Under the pieces are notes generated by a model. That model was given only the letters and a program-made list of their open reading frames with translations, was not told where the DNA came from and did no database searches. From the NCBI GenBank assembly GCA_003009755.1, contig PXUB01000038.1, positions 1-64,000 on the forward strand: a DNA stretch of 64,000 nucleotides, in the 5' to 3' direction. Below are positions 1 through 8,551 of the stretch, one piece after another (the stretch's first letter is position 1; each line of letters begins with the position of its first letter). This stretch comes from Thermoplasmatales archaeon SW_10_69_26. Its GTDB lineage: Archaea; Thermoplasmatota; SW-10-69-26. Made by a program: the position numbers and the translations under genes.

Positions 1-21
1 AGCCGACCGGCTGCGACGAGA

Positions 22-377
22 GTACGAGCGCCACCGGCGCTCGTACGAAATTTCGAGGTCGACGGCGACAACGCTTGCCACAGGCGGACTTGTAGAACTC
101 ATGTCGTCGCCGCCTGAGGGCGGCCCCGCCGTGAGGGGGTCACGGAGACCGCTCCCTCTCGATTTGGTGAACATTTCCTGGCCACCCGCTCGTGGGGGGA
201 GACCGTGGGACCCGAAATGTTCTGGTGCGCCGGCCTGAAGCGGGCAATCTCTTCGTCGCCCTCCGCCGTACAACCCGCGAGGGTTGGTTTCCGCGGGCTC
301 TGTGACCGTGCCATGCTCATTCGTACGAGCCCTCCGGGCTCGTAGGCTCGGGAGATCGTCCCCGGTCTCCCGAGACC
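22..377. repeat. Hairpin-rich intergenic segment
   Basis: Bases 1-479 hold no supported gene. Several perfect inverted repeats are visible: GTACGAGCGCC at 22-32 pairs with 36-46 across three bases; GAACATTTC at 169-177 pairs with 214-222; TACGAGCCC at 324-332 pairs with 336-344; CTCGGGAGA at 347-355 pairs with 366-374. The organisation resembles the hairpin mosaics near 17.3, 41.8 and 49.5 kb, although the sequences differ. It could be a 3' UTR of a gene left of the window or a structured RNA; nothing here decides between these. Confidence 0.6.
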
Positions 378-479
378 GGCGCGAGAGCCTAAGCAAAACA
401 AGACCGGCAGTCTAGCATATGAGCCAAGCCAAAGCTTGAGTCGGGGGGACCGAGGGAGGCGGGGGGTGAGGTCCCCGCC

Positions 480-1733
480 ATGCCGACACGAGGTCACGCC
501 CGGCCCAGCCACGGCCCGCACGCGCTCGAGGCCCCGTCACGGGGCGCCCACGGCATCCGGACGCCCGCTCGCCGGCGGACCACCGCCGAGCCCGGGACCC
601 GGACGTCTGCGTTCGACGAGACCCACTTCGCCCAGACGCCGGACTTCACGGTCGGCGTCGAGGAGGAGCTGGTGCTCGTCGATCCCGACGACGGCCGCCT
701 GGTCGACCGCCCGGAGCCGATCGAGGCCGACGTGGCCGCCGGCGGAGACCGTCTGCAGACCGAGATCTTCGCCTCCACGGTCGAGACGACGACCCCGGTC
801 TGCGGGGACGCGATCGAGCTCGGCCGACAGATGCGCCGGTTGCGCGGCCGCGTGGCGGAGGCCGCCCGAGACCAAGGCCTCGCCGTCGCCGCCACCGGCA
901 CCCACCCCTTCGCGCGCTGGGAACGCGAGACCACGACCGAAGCCGACCGCTACGACGAGCTCGTCGAGGAGCTCCAGCTACCGATGCGCAGCGACCTCGT
1001 GTTCGGCCAGCACGTGCACGTCTCCGTCGGCTCGCCCGAAGCCGCGATCCGCGTCACCAACGACCTGTGCACCTTCCTACCCCTCCTCGCCGCGGTGTCG
1101 ACCAACGCCCCATTCTGGCGCGGCATGGACACCGGGCTGGCCTCGGCCCGCCTGAACGTCTCCGAGGGCATGCCCCGCAGCGGGCTCCCGCCCACGTTCC
1201 CCGACTGGGACACCTTCGCCGCGCACATCGGCCACCTCGAGGCGGTGGACGCGCTCGAAGACATGACGAAGGTCTGGTGGGACGTCCGCCCGCGGCCCGA
1301 CCTGGGCACCGTCGAGGTCCGCATCGCCGACCTCCCCACCCGCGTCGAGACGAGCATCGCCGTCGCCGCGCTCACGCAAGCGATCGTCGTCCACCTGGCC
1401 CGAACCCCCGATCGAGACCCGATCCTTCCCGAACCCCCCGCGATCGTGACCGAGAACCGCTGGCGAGCGGTCCGCCACGGCGTCCACGCCCGCTTCGTCG
1501 AACCCCAGGCCGACGGCCAGGCCCGCCTGCGCACGGTCCCGGAGACGCTGGACCGCGTCCTCACGGGACTGGCGGACACGATCGGCCGGCTCGGCATCGA
1601 GACGCAGGCCCGGCGCCTGCGCTCGATCGTGCAAGAGGGCCGCACCGGCGCCGACCGACAACGGGCCGTGTACGCTCGGGAGGGAGATCTGCGCGCCGTC
1701 GTGGCCGACCTCGCCGATCGCACCGTGCCTTGA
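480..1733 (+). CDS. Glutamate-cysteine ligase family protein (GCS2/YbdK type), copy 1
   Basis: Likely an ATP-dependent carboxylate-amine ligase; haloarchaeal members of this family make gamma-glutamylcysteine, the main low-molecular-weight thiol. The family core begins with VGVEEELVLVDPDD around residue 58 and continues through ATGTHPFARWE, HVHVSVG (metal/ATP-site histidines), NAPFWRGMDTG, WWDVRPRPDLGTVEVRIAD and ENRWRAVRHG. The 417-residue reading has about 55 Pro/Arg-rich residues before the core that the paralogue downstream lacks, so the true start may be later; ATG 480 is used because GGTGAGGT lies just before it. It is followed about 110 bases later by a second homologue. Family is sure, substrate is inferred. 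Confidence 0.88.
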   Translation: MPTRGHARPSHGPHALEAPSRGAHGIRTPARRRTTAEPGTRTSAFDETHFAQTPDFTVGVEEELVLVDPDDGRLVDRPEPIEADVAAGGDRLQTEIFASTVETTTPVCGDAIELGRQMRRLRGRVAEAARDQGLAVAATGTHPFARWERETTTEADRYDELVEELQLPMRSDLVFGQHVHVSVGSPEAAIRVTNDLCTFLPLLAAVSTNAPFWRGMDTGLASARLNVSEGMPRSGLPPTFPDWDTFAAHIGHLEAVDALEDMTKVWWDVRPRPDLGTVEVRIADLPTRVETSIAVAALTQAIVVHLARTPDRDPILPEPPAIVTENRWRAVRHGVHARFVEPQADGQARLRTVPETLDRVLTGLADTIGRLGIETQARRLRSIVQEGRTGADRQRAVYAREGDLRAVVADLADRTVP

Positions 1734-1842
1734 CCCCCCGTTTCGAGGTCGAGATGCTCGTGCGACCCGGAGGGAAACCTTCGAGTCCCTGGAGCCTCCT
1801 CCATGGTACGATGGTACGAGGCTACGGGGCGAGGTGGAGGTT

Positions 1843-2964
1843 GTGACGGCGTTCGGCGAGACCGATCCATACACGCTCGGCGTGGAAGAGGAGTTCCAGA
1901 TCCTCGACCCCGACGACTTCGGGCTCGTCTCCCGAGCCGACGAGATCCTCGGCAAAGGGACCGACTACGAGGAGAACCTCCGCACCGAGCTGTTCCAGGC
2001 CGTCGTCGAGACCGCCTCCGACGTCTGCCAGGACGTCGACGAGGTTCGCGAGGAGGTGCACCGCCTTCGTCGGGGATTAGCGGATGTCATCGAAGACAAA
2101 GGCTACAAGATCGCCGCGGCCGGCACGCACCCGTTCGCGCTCTGGGAGGACCAAGACCACACCGAGAGCGACCGATACGAGGACCTGATCGACGAGGTCG
2201 GCTGGCCCGCTCGCCGCGACCTGATCTTCGGGTTGCACGTCCACGTCGCCGTCCGCAACCCGGGCGAAGCCATCTACGTCAACAACCACATCCGTCCGTT
2301 CCTGCCGCTCGTGCTCGCCTTGTCTGCCAACTCCCCGTTCTGGCAGGCCGAGGAGACCGGCCTCATGGCCACGCGGACCCGCATCTTCGACGCCATGCCG
2401 CGCACCGGCATGCCGACGCGGTTCGCCAACTGGACCGACTTCACCCAAACCCTGGAACGCCTGAAAGCGGTCGGCTCGATCGAAGACGTCACGAGGATCT
2501 GGTGGGACACCCGTCCCCGACCCGACCTGGGGACCGTCGAGATCCGCATGGCGGACCTGCCGACGGACCCCCGCATCACGATCGCTCTCACCGCGCTCAT
2601 CCAGGCCCTCGTCGTCCGGCTGTCCCGCGCCCACCGAGCCGGGGAACAGCCGCCGGTCCGGCACGAGGCCGACATCATCGAGGAGAACCGCTGGCGAGCG
2701 ATCAAGGACGGCATCCACGCCGAGTTCATCCAGTACGACAACGTCGACGGCGTCGAACGCATGCCGATCGACCGGGTGCTCTCGTCCACGATCGACCACC
2801 TGGCCGAGGTGCCCCGCGAGCTCGGCATCAAGGAAGAGCTCTCGCTCCTCGTCGACCGGGCCGAACGTAGCGAAGCCGGCGCCGACCGTCAGCTGGCGGT
2901 CCGCGAACGCGAGGGGTCCCTGCAGGCCGTCGCAGGCGACCTCGCCGACCGCACCGTCCCCTAA
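1843..2964 (+). CDS. Glutamate-cysteine ligase family protein (GCS2/YbdK type), copy 2
   Basis: A 373-residue paralogue of the preceding gene with the same landmarks: LGVEEEFQILDPDD at the start, AAGTHPFALWEDQD, HVHVAVRNPGEAI, NSPFWQAEETG, WWDTRPRPDLGTVEIRMAD and ENRWRAIKDG. The GTG at 1843 is preferred over the GTG at 1834 because GGTGGAGGT precedes it and the core begins about ten residues later. The two copies are similar throughout but clearly diverged, so they are an old duplication and may differ in substrate. The role in thiol (gamma-glutamylcysteine) synthesis is inferred from the haloarchaeal members of the family. Confidence 0.88.
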   Translation: MTAFGETDPYTLGVEEEFQILDPDDFGLVSRADEILGKGTDYEENLRTELFQAVVETASDVCQDVDEVREEVHRLRRGLADVIEDKGYKIAAAGTHPFALWEDQDHTESDRYEDLIDEVGWPARRDLIFGLHVHVAVRNPGEAIYVNNHIRPFLPLVLALSANSPFWQAEETGLMATRTRIFDAMPRTGMPTRFANWTDFTQTLERLKAVGSIEDVTRIWWDTRPRPDLGTVEIRMADLPTDPRITIALTALIQALVVRLSRAHRAGEQPPVRHEADIIEENRWRAIKDGIHAEFIQYDNVDGVERMPIDRVLSSTIDHLAEVPRELGIKEELSLLVDRAERSEAGADRQLAVREREGSLQAVAGDLADRTVP

Positions 2965-2993
2965 AGCCCCCAGCACCTTTCCCGCGCGGTCGG

Positions 2994-4160
2994 ATGCGGG
3001 CGTCGATGCCCGAGCCCGAGCTCCTCGAGTGCGGCCACTGCGGTCGCGAGGCCGACGCCGGCGAGCTGCAGACGACCTGCCCGGATGATGGACGGCCCTG
3101 GCTGGCTCGCTACGACCTCGAGGCGATCGCCGCCGGGCACGAGCTGGCCGACCTAGCCGGCGGCCGCAACGACCTCTGGCGCTACGAGCCCGTGCTGCCC
3201 ACGGTCGCGCCCGAGAACCGGGCCTCGCTGGGCGCGGGCCACACCCCGCTCGTCGACGCGCCGCGCGTCGGGGACGAGCTGGGACTGGACCAGGTGCTCG
3301 TCAAGGACGAGGGCCACAACCCGACGGGCACGTTCAAGGCCCGCGGCATGGAGATGGCGATGAGCCGCGCCCTCGAGCTGGGCGCCGAGCGCTTCGCCGT
3401 GCCCACCGCCGGCAACGCGGGGGCCGCGATGGCCGCCTACGCCGCCCGCGCCGGCGTGCCCGCCCGCCTGTTCGTGCCCGAGGACGCCGACGACAGCGTG
3501 TTCGAGCGCGCCGAGGACTTCGCCGCCGAGATCGAGACCGTCGACGGGCTCATCACCGACGCCGGCGACGCCTGCAGCGAGTACGTCGAAGCCCACGACG
3601 ACGTGTTTGACCTCTCCACGCTCAAGGAGCCCTACCGCCTGGAGGGCAAGAAGACGATGGGCTACGAGCTGGCCGCCCAGCTCGACGGCGAGCTGCCGGA
3701 CGTGATCGTGTATCCGACCGGGGGCGGCACGGGCCTCATCGGCATGTGGAAGGCCTTCGCCGAGATGGAGGAGATGGGCTGGATCGCCGGCGACAAGCCC
3801 CGCATGGTGAGCGCCCAAGCCGCCGGCTGCGCCCCGATCGTGGAAGCCCTGGAGGCTGGTGCCGAGTTCGCCGAAGCCCCCGAGAACCCGCACACCGATG
3901 CTGGCGGGCTGCGCGTGCCCGAGGCCGTGGGCGATTTCCTCATCCTGGAGACGATCCGCGACAGCGGCGGCGCCGCCGTCGCCGTCACCGACGAGGAGAT
4001 CCACGACGCCAAGGACCGCATGCCTCGCGCCAGCGGCGTCTCCGCCTGCACCGAGTCGGCGGCCACGCTCGCCGCGCTCGAGGCGATGGTCGACGAGGAC
4101 GTCGTCGCCGAGGACGAGATGGTCGTGTTGTTCAACACGGGCGCCGGGTGGACCGGGTGA
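2994..4160 (+). CDS. thrC: Threonine synthase (PLP-dependent)
   Basis: Converts O-phosphohomoserine to threonine in the cytoplasm. The 388-residue protein opens with a zinc-ribbon-like CGHC...C segment typical of archaeal threonine synthases, followed by the PLP lysine motif NPTGTFKARG, the AGNAGAAMAAYAARAG stretch and the phosphate-binding YPTGGGTGLIGMWKAF loop. The C-terminal FNTGAGW motif is also family-like. ATG 2994 and ATG 3006 are both possible starts; the second begins directly at the ribbon. It follows the second ligase gene by 29 bases and could be cotranscribed. A cysteate- or diaminopropionate-forming relative cannot be fully excluded, but threonine synthase is most likely. Confidence 0.9.
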   Translation: MRASMPEPELLECGHCGREADAGELQTTCPDDGRPWLARYDLEAIAAGHELADLAGGRNDLWRYEPVLPTVAPENRASLGAGHTPLVDAPRVGDELGLDQVLVKDEGHNPTGTFKARGMEMAMSRALELGAERFAVPTAGNAGAAMAAYAARAGVPARLFVPEDADDSVFERAEDFAAEIETVDGLITDAGDACSEYVEAHDDVFDLSTLKEPYRLEGKKTMGYELAAQLDGELPDVIVYPTGGGTGLIGMWKAFAEMEEMGWIAGDKPRMVSAQAAGCAPIVEALEAGAEFAEAPENPHTDAGGLRVPEAVGDFLILETIRDSGGAAVAVTDEEIHDAKDRMPRASGVSACTESAATLAALEAMVDEDVVAEDEMVVLFNTGAGWTG

Positions 4161-4205
4161 GGCGGCGACAACGTCGACAACACGGCGGCGGGGTCGAGCA
4201 GTCGC

Positions 4206-4718
4206 TCACCGCGTCGCGCGCAGGAACACGAACCCCCCCGCGCAGACGAGGGCGACCAGCGGCGCGCTGAGGCCGGCCGCCAACGCCGGACCGGAGAGGA
4301 TCAGGGCCTCGATCTCCCGGGCGACGAGGAGCGAAGCCAGCCCCCAGCCGACCGAGCCCGCGACACCGTAGATGACGGGCCCACCGAACCCGAGCCCGAG
4401 GGCGGCGAGGAGTCCGCGCTTCCCGTCCTCGTGGAACTCGACGAGCCGGTGGGCGCCCGCCAGAGCGAGGACCGCGGGTACCACCAGCAGGCCAGTTCCC
4501 ACGATCGCCATCACCATCGCCGTCTCCGGGTTCAATCGACTCCCCGGGTGCCCGCCAAGGAAGACAAGCAAGCCCGGGAAGAACCAGACCGCGGCCCCGA
4601 GGAGCGCGTGGACCCAGGCCGAGGAACCCGCGATCCCTCGCAGGGAGACGGTGTCGGTATCCGATGGCTCCGAAAGCAAGGCCACAAGGAAATCGATGGG
4701 TTCGGTGTAAAGCCTCAC
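4206..4718 (-). CDS. Small multi-pass membrane protein
   Basis: I do not recognise the family. The reading frame has roughly four hydrophobic segments (for example AWVHALLGAAVWFFPGLLVF, MAIVGTGLLVVPAVLALAG, VIYGVAGSVGWGLASLLV and a C-terminal APLVALVCAGGFVFL) separated by short charged loops, so it is an integral membrane protein of about 170 residues. The GTG at 4718 (VRLYTEPIDFLVALL) is chosen because the upstream reading loses protein-like composition. It converges with threonine synthase. Function unknown. Confidence 0.5.
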   Translation of the reverse strand: MRLYTEPIDFLVALLSEPSDTDTVSLRGIAGSSAWVHALLGAAVWFFPGLLVFLGGHPGSRLNPETAMVMAIVGTGLLVVPAVLALAGAHRLVEFHEDGKRGLLAALGLGFGGPVIYGVAGSVGWGLASLLVAREIEALILSGPALAAGLSAPLVALVCAGGFVFLRATR

Positions 4719-4958
4719 GGTTTCGTGTGGCAGCCGACCGCGGGGTTCGAGCCGACATCCGAGATCCCGTGAGACGATGCAGGACCGCGTCCGCGCGATC
4801 CACGGCTCGCTTGTCGACGAGCACGGCGAGCCGGTCCCACCCCGGGACGTGGCCCCGCTCGTGGCGCTCGTCGGCACGATCTTCTCCCAGCCGGTCCATC
4901 GTGGTCGTCATCTCGGCAGGCGGTGCATCGACGGAGCAAGACGGATGCCAGCCGTGTC

Positions 4959-5351
4959 TCAGTACGTTACGACATCGAGATCGGGAACTTGCTCGAAGTC
5001 GTTGACGTTCCGTGTCAGCACAGGGTGATCTTCGACGAGAGCCAGGCCCGCGATCTGGACGTCGATGGGGTCGAGCATCTCTCCCCGACGGACGAGTTGA
5101 CCAGAGATCCGGCCGGCTTGGCGGGCGTGCACGGTCTCGAACGATAGGACCGTGTAACTATCGAGAACGGTCTCGACCTTGGTTGCCTCCTTCCTCGGCC
5201 GATCGGCCCGTTCGATGCCTTCGAACAACTCGAAAACCGAGGGGCTGGGAACCCAGAGCAGCCGACCCCCCTCTTCGAGATCGCGTACCTTCTCCGATGC
5301 GTGATCGTCACGTCGGAGGAGATCGACGAGCACCGTTGTATCGAGGATCAC
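4959..5351 (-). CDS. vapC: PIN-domain toxin, VapC family
   Basis: A 130-residue PIN-domain ribonuclease, the toxin of a type II toxin-antitoxin pair. It begins MILDTTVLVDLLR, giving the first catalytic aspartate, has the SVFELFEGIERA helix with its acidic residue, DPIDVQIAGLAL with the third acidic site, and ends LTRNVNDFEQVPDLDVVTY with the last conserved Asp and Phe. The gene overlaps the antitoxin stop by four bases, the usual translational coupling. PIN toxins cut RNA, often tRNA or rRNA; the specific target is unknown here. All four acidic positions are present, so it is probably active. Confidence 0.9.
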   Translation of the reverse strand: MILDTTVLVDLLRRDDHASEKVRDLEEGGRLLWVPSPSVFELFEGIERADRPRKEATKVETVLDSYTVLSFETVHARQAGRISGQLVRRGEMLDPIDVQIAGLALVEDHPVLTRNVNDFEQVPDLDVVTY

Positions 5352-5578
5352 TCGAGATCCAGCTCCTCACGGCGGCGTTGGATCCGCTTTTCTCGGTTCG
5401 CCTCGACCGCGCTAGCTACGTCATCGGCGGCTTCCGAGTCCATGGCCTCGCCCAGCTCTGTCAGCGAGCGCGTCCGGGTCAGCCGGCGAACGACGTCGGT
5501 GAAGGACTCCCCCGGCCTCCGCATGGCCGATAGCGCCTCGTAGGCGTCCTCCGCGAGGCTGATCGTTCGAGTGCCCAT
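5348..5578 (-). CDS. vapB: VapB-type antitoxin
   Basis: A 76-residue protein directly upstream of and overlapping vapC. It begins MGTRTISLAEDAYEALSAMR, resembling the DUF217 / VapB antitoxins of archaea: a short N-terminal ribbon-helix-helix-like part that would bind DNA, then a charged helix expected to wrap the toxin. The second segment contains the GESFTDVVRRL motif common in this group. It presumably neutralises VapC and autoregulates the pair. The promoter region immediately upstream (5579-5615) has two copies of TGTGTAT spaced by 12 bases, a candidate operator. Confidence 0.82.
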   Translation of the reverse strand: MGTRTISLAEDAYEALSAMRRPGESFTDVVRRLTRTRSLTELGEAMDSEAADDVASAVEANREKRIQRRREELDLE

Positions 5579-5615
5579 ATACTGTGTATGTGGGATCTGT
5601 GTATATGTAGATTGT
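5579..5615 (-). promoter_or_regulatory. Candidate vapBC promoter/operator
   Basis: Just before the vapB start the DNA turns A+T-rich and holds TGTGTAT at 5584-5590 and again at 5603-5609, read on the plus strand. Antitoxins of this type usually bind such repeats to repress their own operon. The assignment rests on position and repeat structure only. Confidence 0.35.
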
Positions 5616-5699
5616 TCTCTTGGGGGGCTGGCCCCGACTGCCAGCGCGATCTCTCTTGCCTCTCGAGGATGAACACTCCTAACGTCGGTCCCCAGCCTC

Positions 5700-5880
5700 G
5701 TCCCAAGGGGAGAATCACCCTCCCTGTACTCTCCCACGCTGCGGAGGATGTCCTTCTGCAGGGCCTGGCTCTCGAGGAACGCCCGGGTTGCCTCGAGGCG
5801 CTCGACCTCCTCGACGGGGACCGCGACCACGTCTGCTTTCCGTCGGTGATCGATGCTGGAGGCGATGAGTTCGGTCCCCG
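5700..5880 (-). pseudogene. Remnant of a Phd/YefM-like antitoxin
   Basis: In the minus-strand frame of vapB, bases 5707-5878 read GTELIASSIDHRRKADVVAV, then PVEEVERLEATRAFLESQAL, then QKDILRSVGEYREGDSPLG. This has the layout of the C-terminal two thirds of Phd/YefM antitoxins (xxADVVAVPVEEVERLEA, then the toxin-binding helix). There is no start codon or DNA-binding N-terminal part in frame, and the frame continues into vapB without a stop. It is best read as a decayed, beheaded antitoxin left in a toxin-antitoxin hot spot between vapBC and ndk. It could instead be a chance reading frame. Confidence 0.35.
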
Positions 5881-5925
5881 TTTTCTCGGGGTCCCCTTGG
5901 CCTCTTCGGCCCCCGGGTGCGGGTT

Positions 5926-6378
5926 CTACTCCGCGATCCAGCCCTCGTCGATCCGGTCGTAGTCGAGGATCTCGTCCTCGCTGAACCAGAGCTTGATCTC
6001 CTGCTGCGCCGTTTCCGGTGCATCGGAGCCGTGGATGACGTTGCGGCCGACGTCGAGCCCGAAGTCGCCGCGGATCGTGCCGGGCTGGGCGTCGAGCGGG
6101 TCCGTCTCGCCGGCCAGGCCGCGGACGGCCTGGATGGCGTTGGGGCCCTCGACGACCATGGCGACCACGGGGCCGCTGGTCACGTACTCGACGAGCCCGT
6201 CGAAGAACGGCTTGTCGCGGTGCTCCTCGTAGTGGGTCTCCGCGAGCTCCTGGTCGACGTCCACCGTCTCGATCGCGGCGAGCTTGAGGCCGCGGTCCTC
6301 GATGCGTTGGACGACCTCGCCGACGAGCCCGCGCTGGACGCCGTCGGGCTTGACCATGACGAAGGTGCGTTCGGTCAT
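5926..6378 (-). CDS. ndk: Nucleoside diphosphate kinase
   Basis: Transfers the gamma phosphate of ATP to nucleoside diphosphates. The 150-residue length is normal. It starts [20 protein letters not shown] and carries the active-site histidine in NVIHGSD, with [19 protein letters not shown] and [11 protein letters not shown] in the expected order. It is the last gene of the string rpl7ae-rps28e-rpl24e-ndk; only 3 bases separate it from the L24e stop. In many archaea infB follows; here the next downstream genes are a decayed antitoxin and vapBC, so that neighbour has been lost or moved. Confidence 0.97.
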   Translation of the reverse strand: MTERTFVMVKPDGVQRGLVGEVVQRIEDRGLKLAAIETVDVDQELAETHYEEHRDKPFFDGLVEYVTSGPVVAMVVEGPNAIQAVRGLAGETDPLDAQPGTIRGDFGLDVGRNVIHGSDAPETAQQEIKLWFSEDEILDYDRIDEGWIAE

Positions 6379-6381
6379 TGG

Positions 6382-6585
6382 TTAGCCCTGCGTCTCGCCT
6401 TTCTCGTGGTGGCGGGTCCACTCCTGGTACCGCGGCTCGCGGTCCAGGTCGATCATGTTCTTCTGGCACTTGCTGGAGCAGAAGGCGAACTGCTTGCCGG
6501 TCTTCTTGATGTACAGCGTGCCCGTACCCGGCTCGATCGGGTCACCGCAGAACGAGCAGATCCGGTGCTCGACCATCGGGGTCAC
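6382..6585 (-). CDS. rpl24e: Large ribosomal subunit protein eL24 (L24e)
   Basis: A small zinc-ribbon protein of the archaeal 50S subunit. It shows [19 protein letters not shown], then [11 protein letters not shown], giving the four-cysteine zinc site, followed by a basic-aromatic tail (REPRYQEWT). The start is either the ATG overlapping the rps28e stop (6585) or an in-frame ATG three codons later (MVEHR), which matches homologues better. Coupled to S28e and ndk in one operon. Confidence 0.95.
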   Translation of the reverse strand: MTPMVEHRICSFCGDPIEPGTGTLYIKKTGKQFAFCSSKCQKNMIDLDREPRYQEWTRHHEKGETQG

Positions 6586-6809
6586 CGAACTCCCAGCTTC
6601 TTGGCTTCTCGTGCCGTCTCGCGGAGCATCAGGATGTCGCCCTCGCGGATCGGACCCATCGCGTTTCGCGTGATGATCCGGCCCTCGTCGCGGCCCTCGA
6701 GGACGCGGACCTTGACCTGGGTCGCCTCGCCGGTCATCCCGGTGCGGCCGATGACCTCGACGACCTCGGAGGGGATGCCTTGCTCGCTATCCTCGTCACC
6801 TTCGGCCAT
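6582..6809 (-). CDS. rps28e: Small ribosomal subunit protein eS28 (S28e)
   Basis: A 75-residue OB-fold protein of the archaeal 30S subunit. The diagnostic core is [18 protein letters not shown] followed by [17 protein letters not shown] and the C-terminal [11 protein letters not shown]. It lies 6 bases after rpl7ae and overlaps the L24e start region by four bases, so the three proteins are probably translated from one mRNA. Confidence 0.96.
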   Translation of the reverse strand: MAEGDEDSEQGIPSEVVEVIGRTGMTGEATQVKVRVLEGRDEGRIITRNAMGPIREGDILMLRETAREAKKLGVR

Positions 6810-6815
6810 CGGTCA

Positions 6816-7184
6816 TCACTCCTTGAGGCTCTCGACCTGCTCGGAGACCTGGTTGATCAGGTCGGCCGAGCGGCCGGGGTCGGTGATCGCCACGGCGGAG
6901 GTGGCGACCTCGAGACCGGCGCTGACGCCGAGCTCGTCCTTGCTGTGGACGTACGTGTACGGCACGTCCTTCTCCTCGCACAGCAGCGGAACGTGGGCGA
7001 GGACCTCTTCCGGCTGGACGTCCTGGGCCATCACGACGAGATCGGCCTCGCCGCGCTCGACGGCCTTGGTGACCTCGTTGGCGCCCTTCGAGACGTCACC
7101 AGAGTCGCGGGCGTTCTCGACGCTCTCGTAGGACTTGTCCTGCAGCTCTCGCGGGGCTTCGAAACGAACGTACATCGCGGCCAT
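6816..7184 (-). CDS. rpl7ae: Ribosomal protein L7Ae / k-turn binding protein
   Basis: Binds kink-turns in 23S rRNA and in box C/D and H/ACA guide RNAs and RNase P, so it links ribosome, RNA modification and processing. The 122-residue protein has the family core KGANEVTKAVERGEADLVVM, AQDVQPEEVLAHVPLLCEE, PYTYVHSKDELGVSAGLEV and the AVAITDPG strand. GGAGATGATG about eight bases before the ATG is a plausible ribosome binding site. First gene of the ndk operon. Confidence 0.97.
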   Translation of the reverse strand: MAAMYVRFEAPRELQDKSYESVENARDSGDVSKGANEVTKAVERGEADLVVMAQDVQPEEVLAHVPLLCEEKDVPYTYVHSKDELGVSAGLEVATSAVAITDPGRSADLINQVSEQVESLKE

Positions 7185-7307
7185 GCCATCATCTCCTATC
7201 GGATCGCAGCTTGGCGCGCAGGCGCCTCGGCTCGGGGAGCCTCATCGGCTGCGTGACCCCTGACACGCCAGGGGGGTTATTTCAGCGTTGGGGGCTCGGC
7301 TGGCACC

Positions 7308-8213
7308 TTATCCATCCAGCGCGTCGGCCAGCTCCACGGTGCGGCGGGCCTGCTGGATGAGCGGGCGATCGATCATGCGCCCCTCGTGGGCGATGACGCC
7401 GCCCTCCTCGATGTCGGCTTCGTCGACGGCGGCCAGCAGATCGCGAGCCTCGGCGATCTCGTCCCCGTCGGGCGTGAACACGTCGTGCACCGGCTCGATC
7501 TGGTCGGGGTGGATGATCTGTTTGCCGACGTAGCCGAGATCGCGCCCCTCGATCGCCTCCTCGCGGAGGGCCTCGAGATCCTCGTAGTCGACGTGCACCT
7601 GGTCGATGGCCTGCACCTCGCCCAGCGCGGCGGCCAGCACGACGCGCGAGCGAGCGTACAACACCTCTCGGTTCGAGCGGCTTCGGCGAGCGCCGACGCT
7701 GGCGGCGAAGTCCTCGGCGCCGAACACGAGAGCGGTCACGCGATCGACCGTGCCGGCAGCCTCGCCGATCGCTAGCGCGTGGGCGACGCCGGGCGCGGTC
7801 TCCAACTGGGCGAGGACCTCGATCGAGCCCTCTTCGACGTCGTGCTCGGCCTCGGCGGTCACCAGCCGGCCCTCGACCGTCCGCAGCTGGCCGGGGGACT
7901 CGACCTTCGGGACGACGATCGTGTCCGGCTCGGCTTGGACGGCGGCTTCGACGTCCGCCATGAACCACTGCGTGTCGATCCCGTTGACGCGGATGCAGCC
8001 TTCGGCCTCAGCTCCCTCCTCGTCGAGACCAGCCAAGGTCTCTTGCACCGCCTCGCGGGCCTGCTTTTTGTCCTCGGGCCCGACGGCGTCCTCGAGGTCC
8101 CCGACGACTATGTCGGGGCCCTCGGCCATCGTGAGCGCCTTCTCGACGCGGTCCGGTTGCGTCGCCGGCGTGTACATCATCGACCGGCGCGGGCGGAAGC
8201 TGGGTTCGGCCAT
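7308..8213 (-). CDS. CitE-like lyase (HpcH/HpaI aldolase family)
   Basis: A 301-residue TIM-barrel lyase of the citrate-lyase beta/malyl-CoA lyase group. Landmarks are RSMMYTPATQPDRVEKAL at the N-terminus, VVGDLEDAVGPEDKKQARE, the CoA/Mg region IVVPKVESPGQL, and LVFGAEDFAASVGARRS with the metal-binding acidic residue. Such enzymes split or form malyl-CoA or methylmalyl-CoA, or hydrolyse malyl-CoA. A MaoC-type hydratase lies 340 bases upstream on the same strand and an acyl-CoA carboxylase subunit follows further on, which suggests C3-C5 CoA-ester metabolism such as the methylaspartate cycle or branched-chain catabolism. The exact substrate is not determined. Confidence 0.88.
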   Translation of the reverse strand: MAEPSFRPRRSMMYTPATQPDRVEKALTMAEGPDIVVGDLEDAVGPEDKKQAREAVQETLAGLDEEGAEAEGCIRVNGIDTQWFMADVEAAVQAEPDTIVVPKVESPGQLRTVEGRLVTAEAEHDVEEGSIEVLAQLETAPGVAHALAIGEAAGTVDRVTALVFGAEDFAASVGARRSRSNREVLYARSRVVLAAALGEVQAIDQVHVDYEDLEALREEAIEGRDLGYVGKQIIHPDQIEPVHDVFTPDGDEIAEARDLLAAVDEADIEEGGVIAHEGRMIDRPLIQQARRTVELADALDG

Positions 8214-8551
8214 GGCGTGCCGGTCTGGGGGAGGCCGCGAACCGTCCTAAAGCTGACGATTCGGCTCCAAAGAGCGCAAAGAGGGGGAAACGACGGTGAT
8301 AGATGCCACAGGATCGGTGTCTCCAGAGGGCTTGGCGCGGTCGGAACGTGCGCTGATGGCGCCTCGTGGTCGGGAGATCCGCCGCCACGGATCGCGGTCT
8401 CGGCTCTCCCTCGGCGGGCGACAAAGCCAGCTCCCGTTCCCTGGCCTCGCCGAGGGCTGTTCCTCCACCGATGGCCCGTCCCAGCTGTGTGCATCCTCCG
8501 TGACTTCGCGCCTTCGTGTGACGTGTGAGGGCTCCGTGTCCTCCGACCGCT
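8214..8551. other. Intergenic, no gene seen
   Basis: No reading frame with convincing composition occurs on either strand in these 338 bases. The minus-strand segment near 8246-8257 reads AGCTTTAGGACG and could be the TATA region of the CitE-like gene, about 35 bases before its ATG. Nothing else was found. Confidence 0.4.

Noticed and set aside
99-521. Minus-strand 140-residue reading frame over the first hairpins
   Set aside because: Basic, Arg/Pro/Ser-rich composition unlike the acidic real proteins, and it overlaps the inverted repeats and the start of the first ligase gene.
4730-4760. tRNA T-arm-like GGGGTTCGAGCC
   Set aside because: The flanking bases do not form a five-pair T-stem and no anticodon or acceptor stem can be drawn.
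5348-6469. A single 373-residue protein covering vapB and the ndk region
   Set aside because: The part opposite to frame ndk is Arg-rich shadow; vapB has its own ATG at 5578 and ndk is certain.
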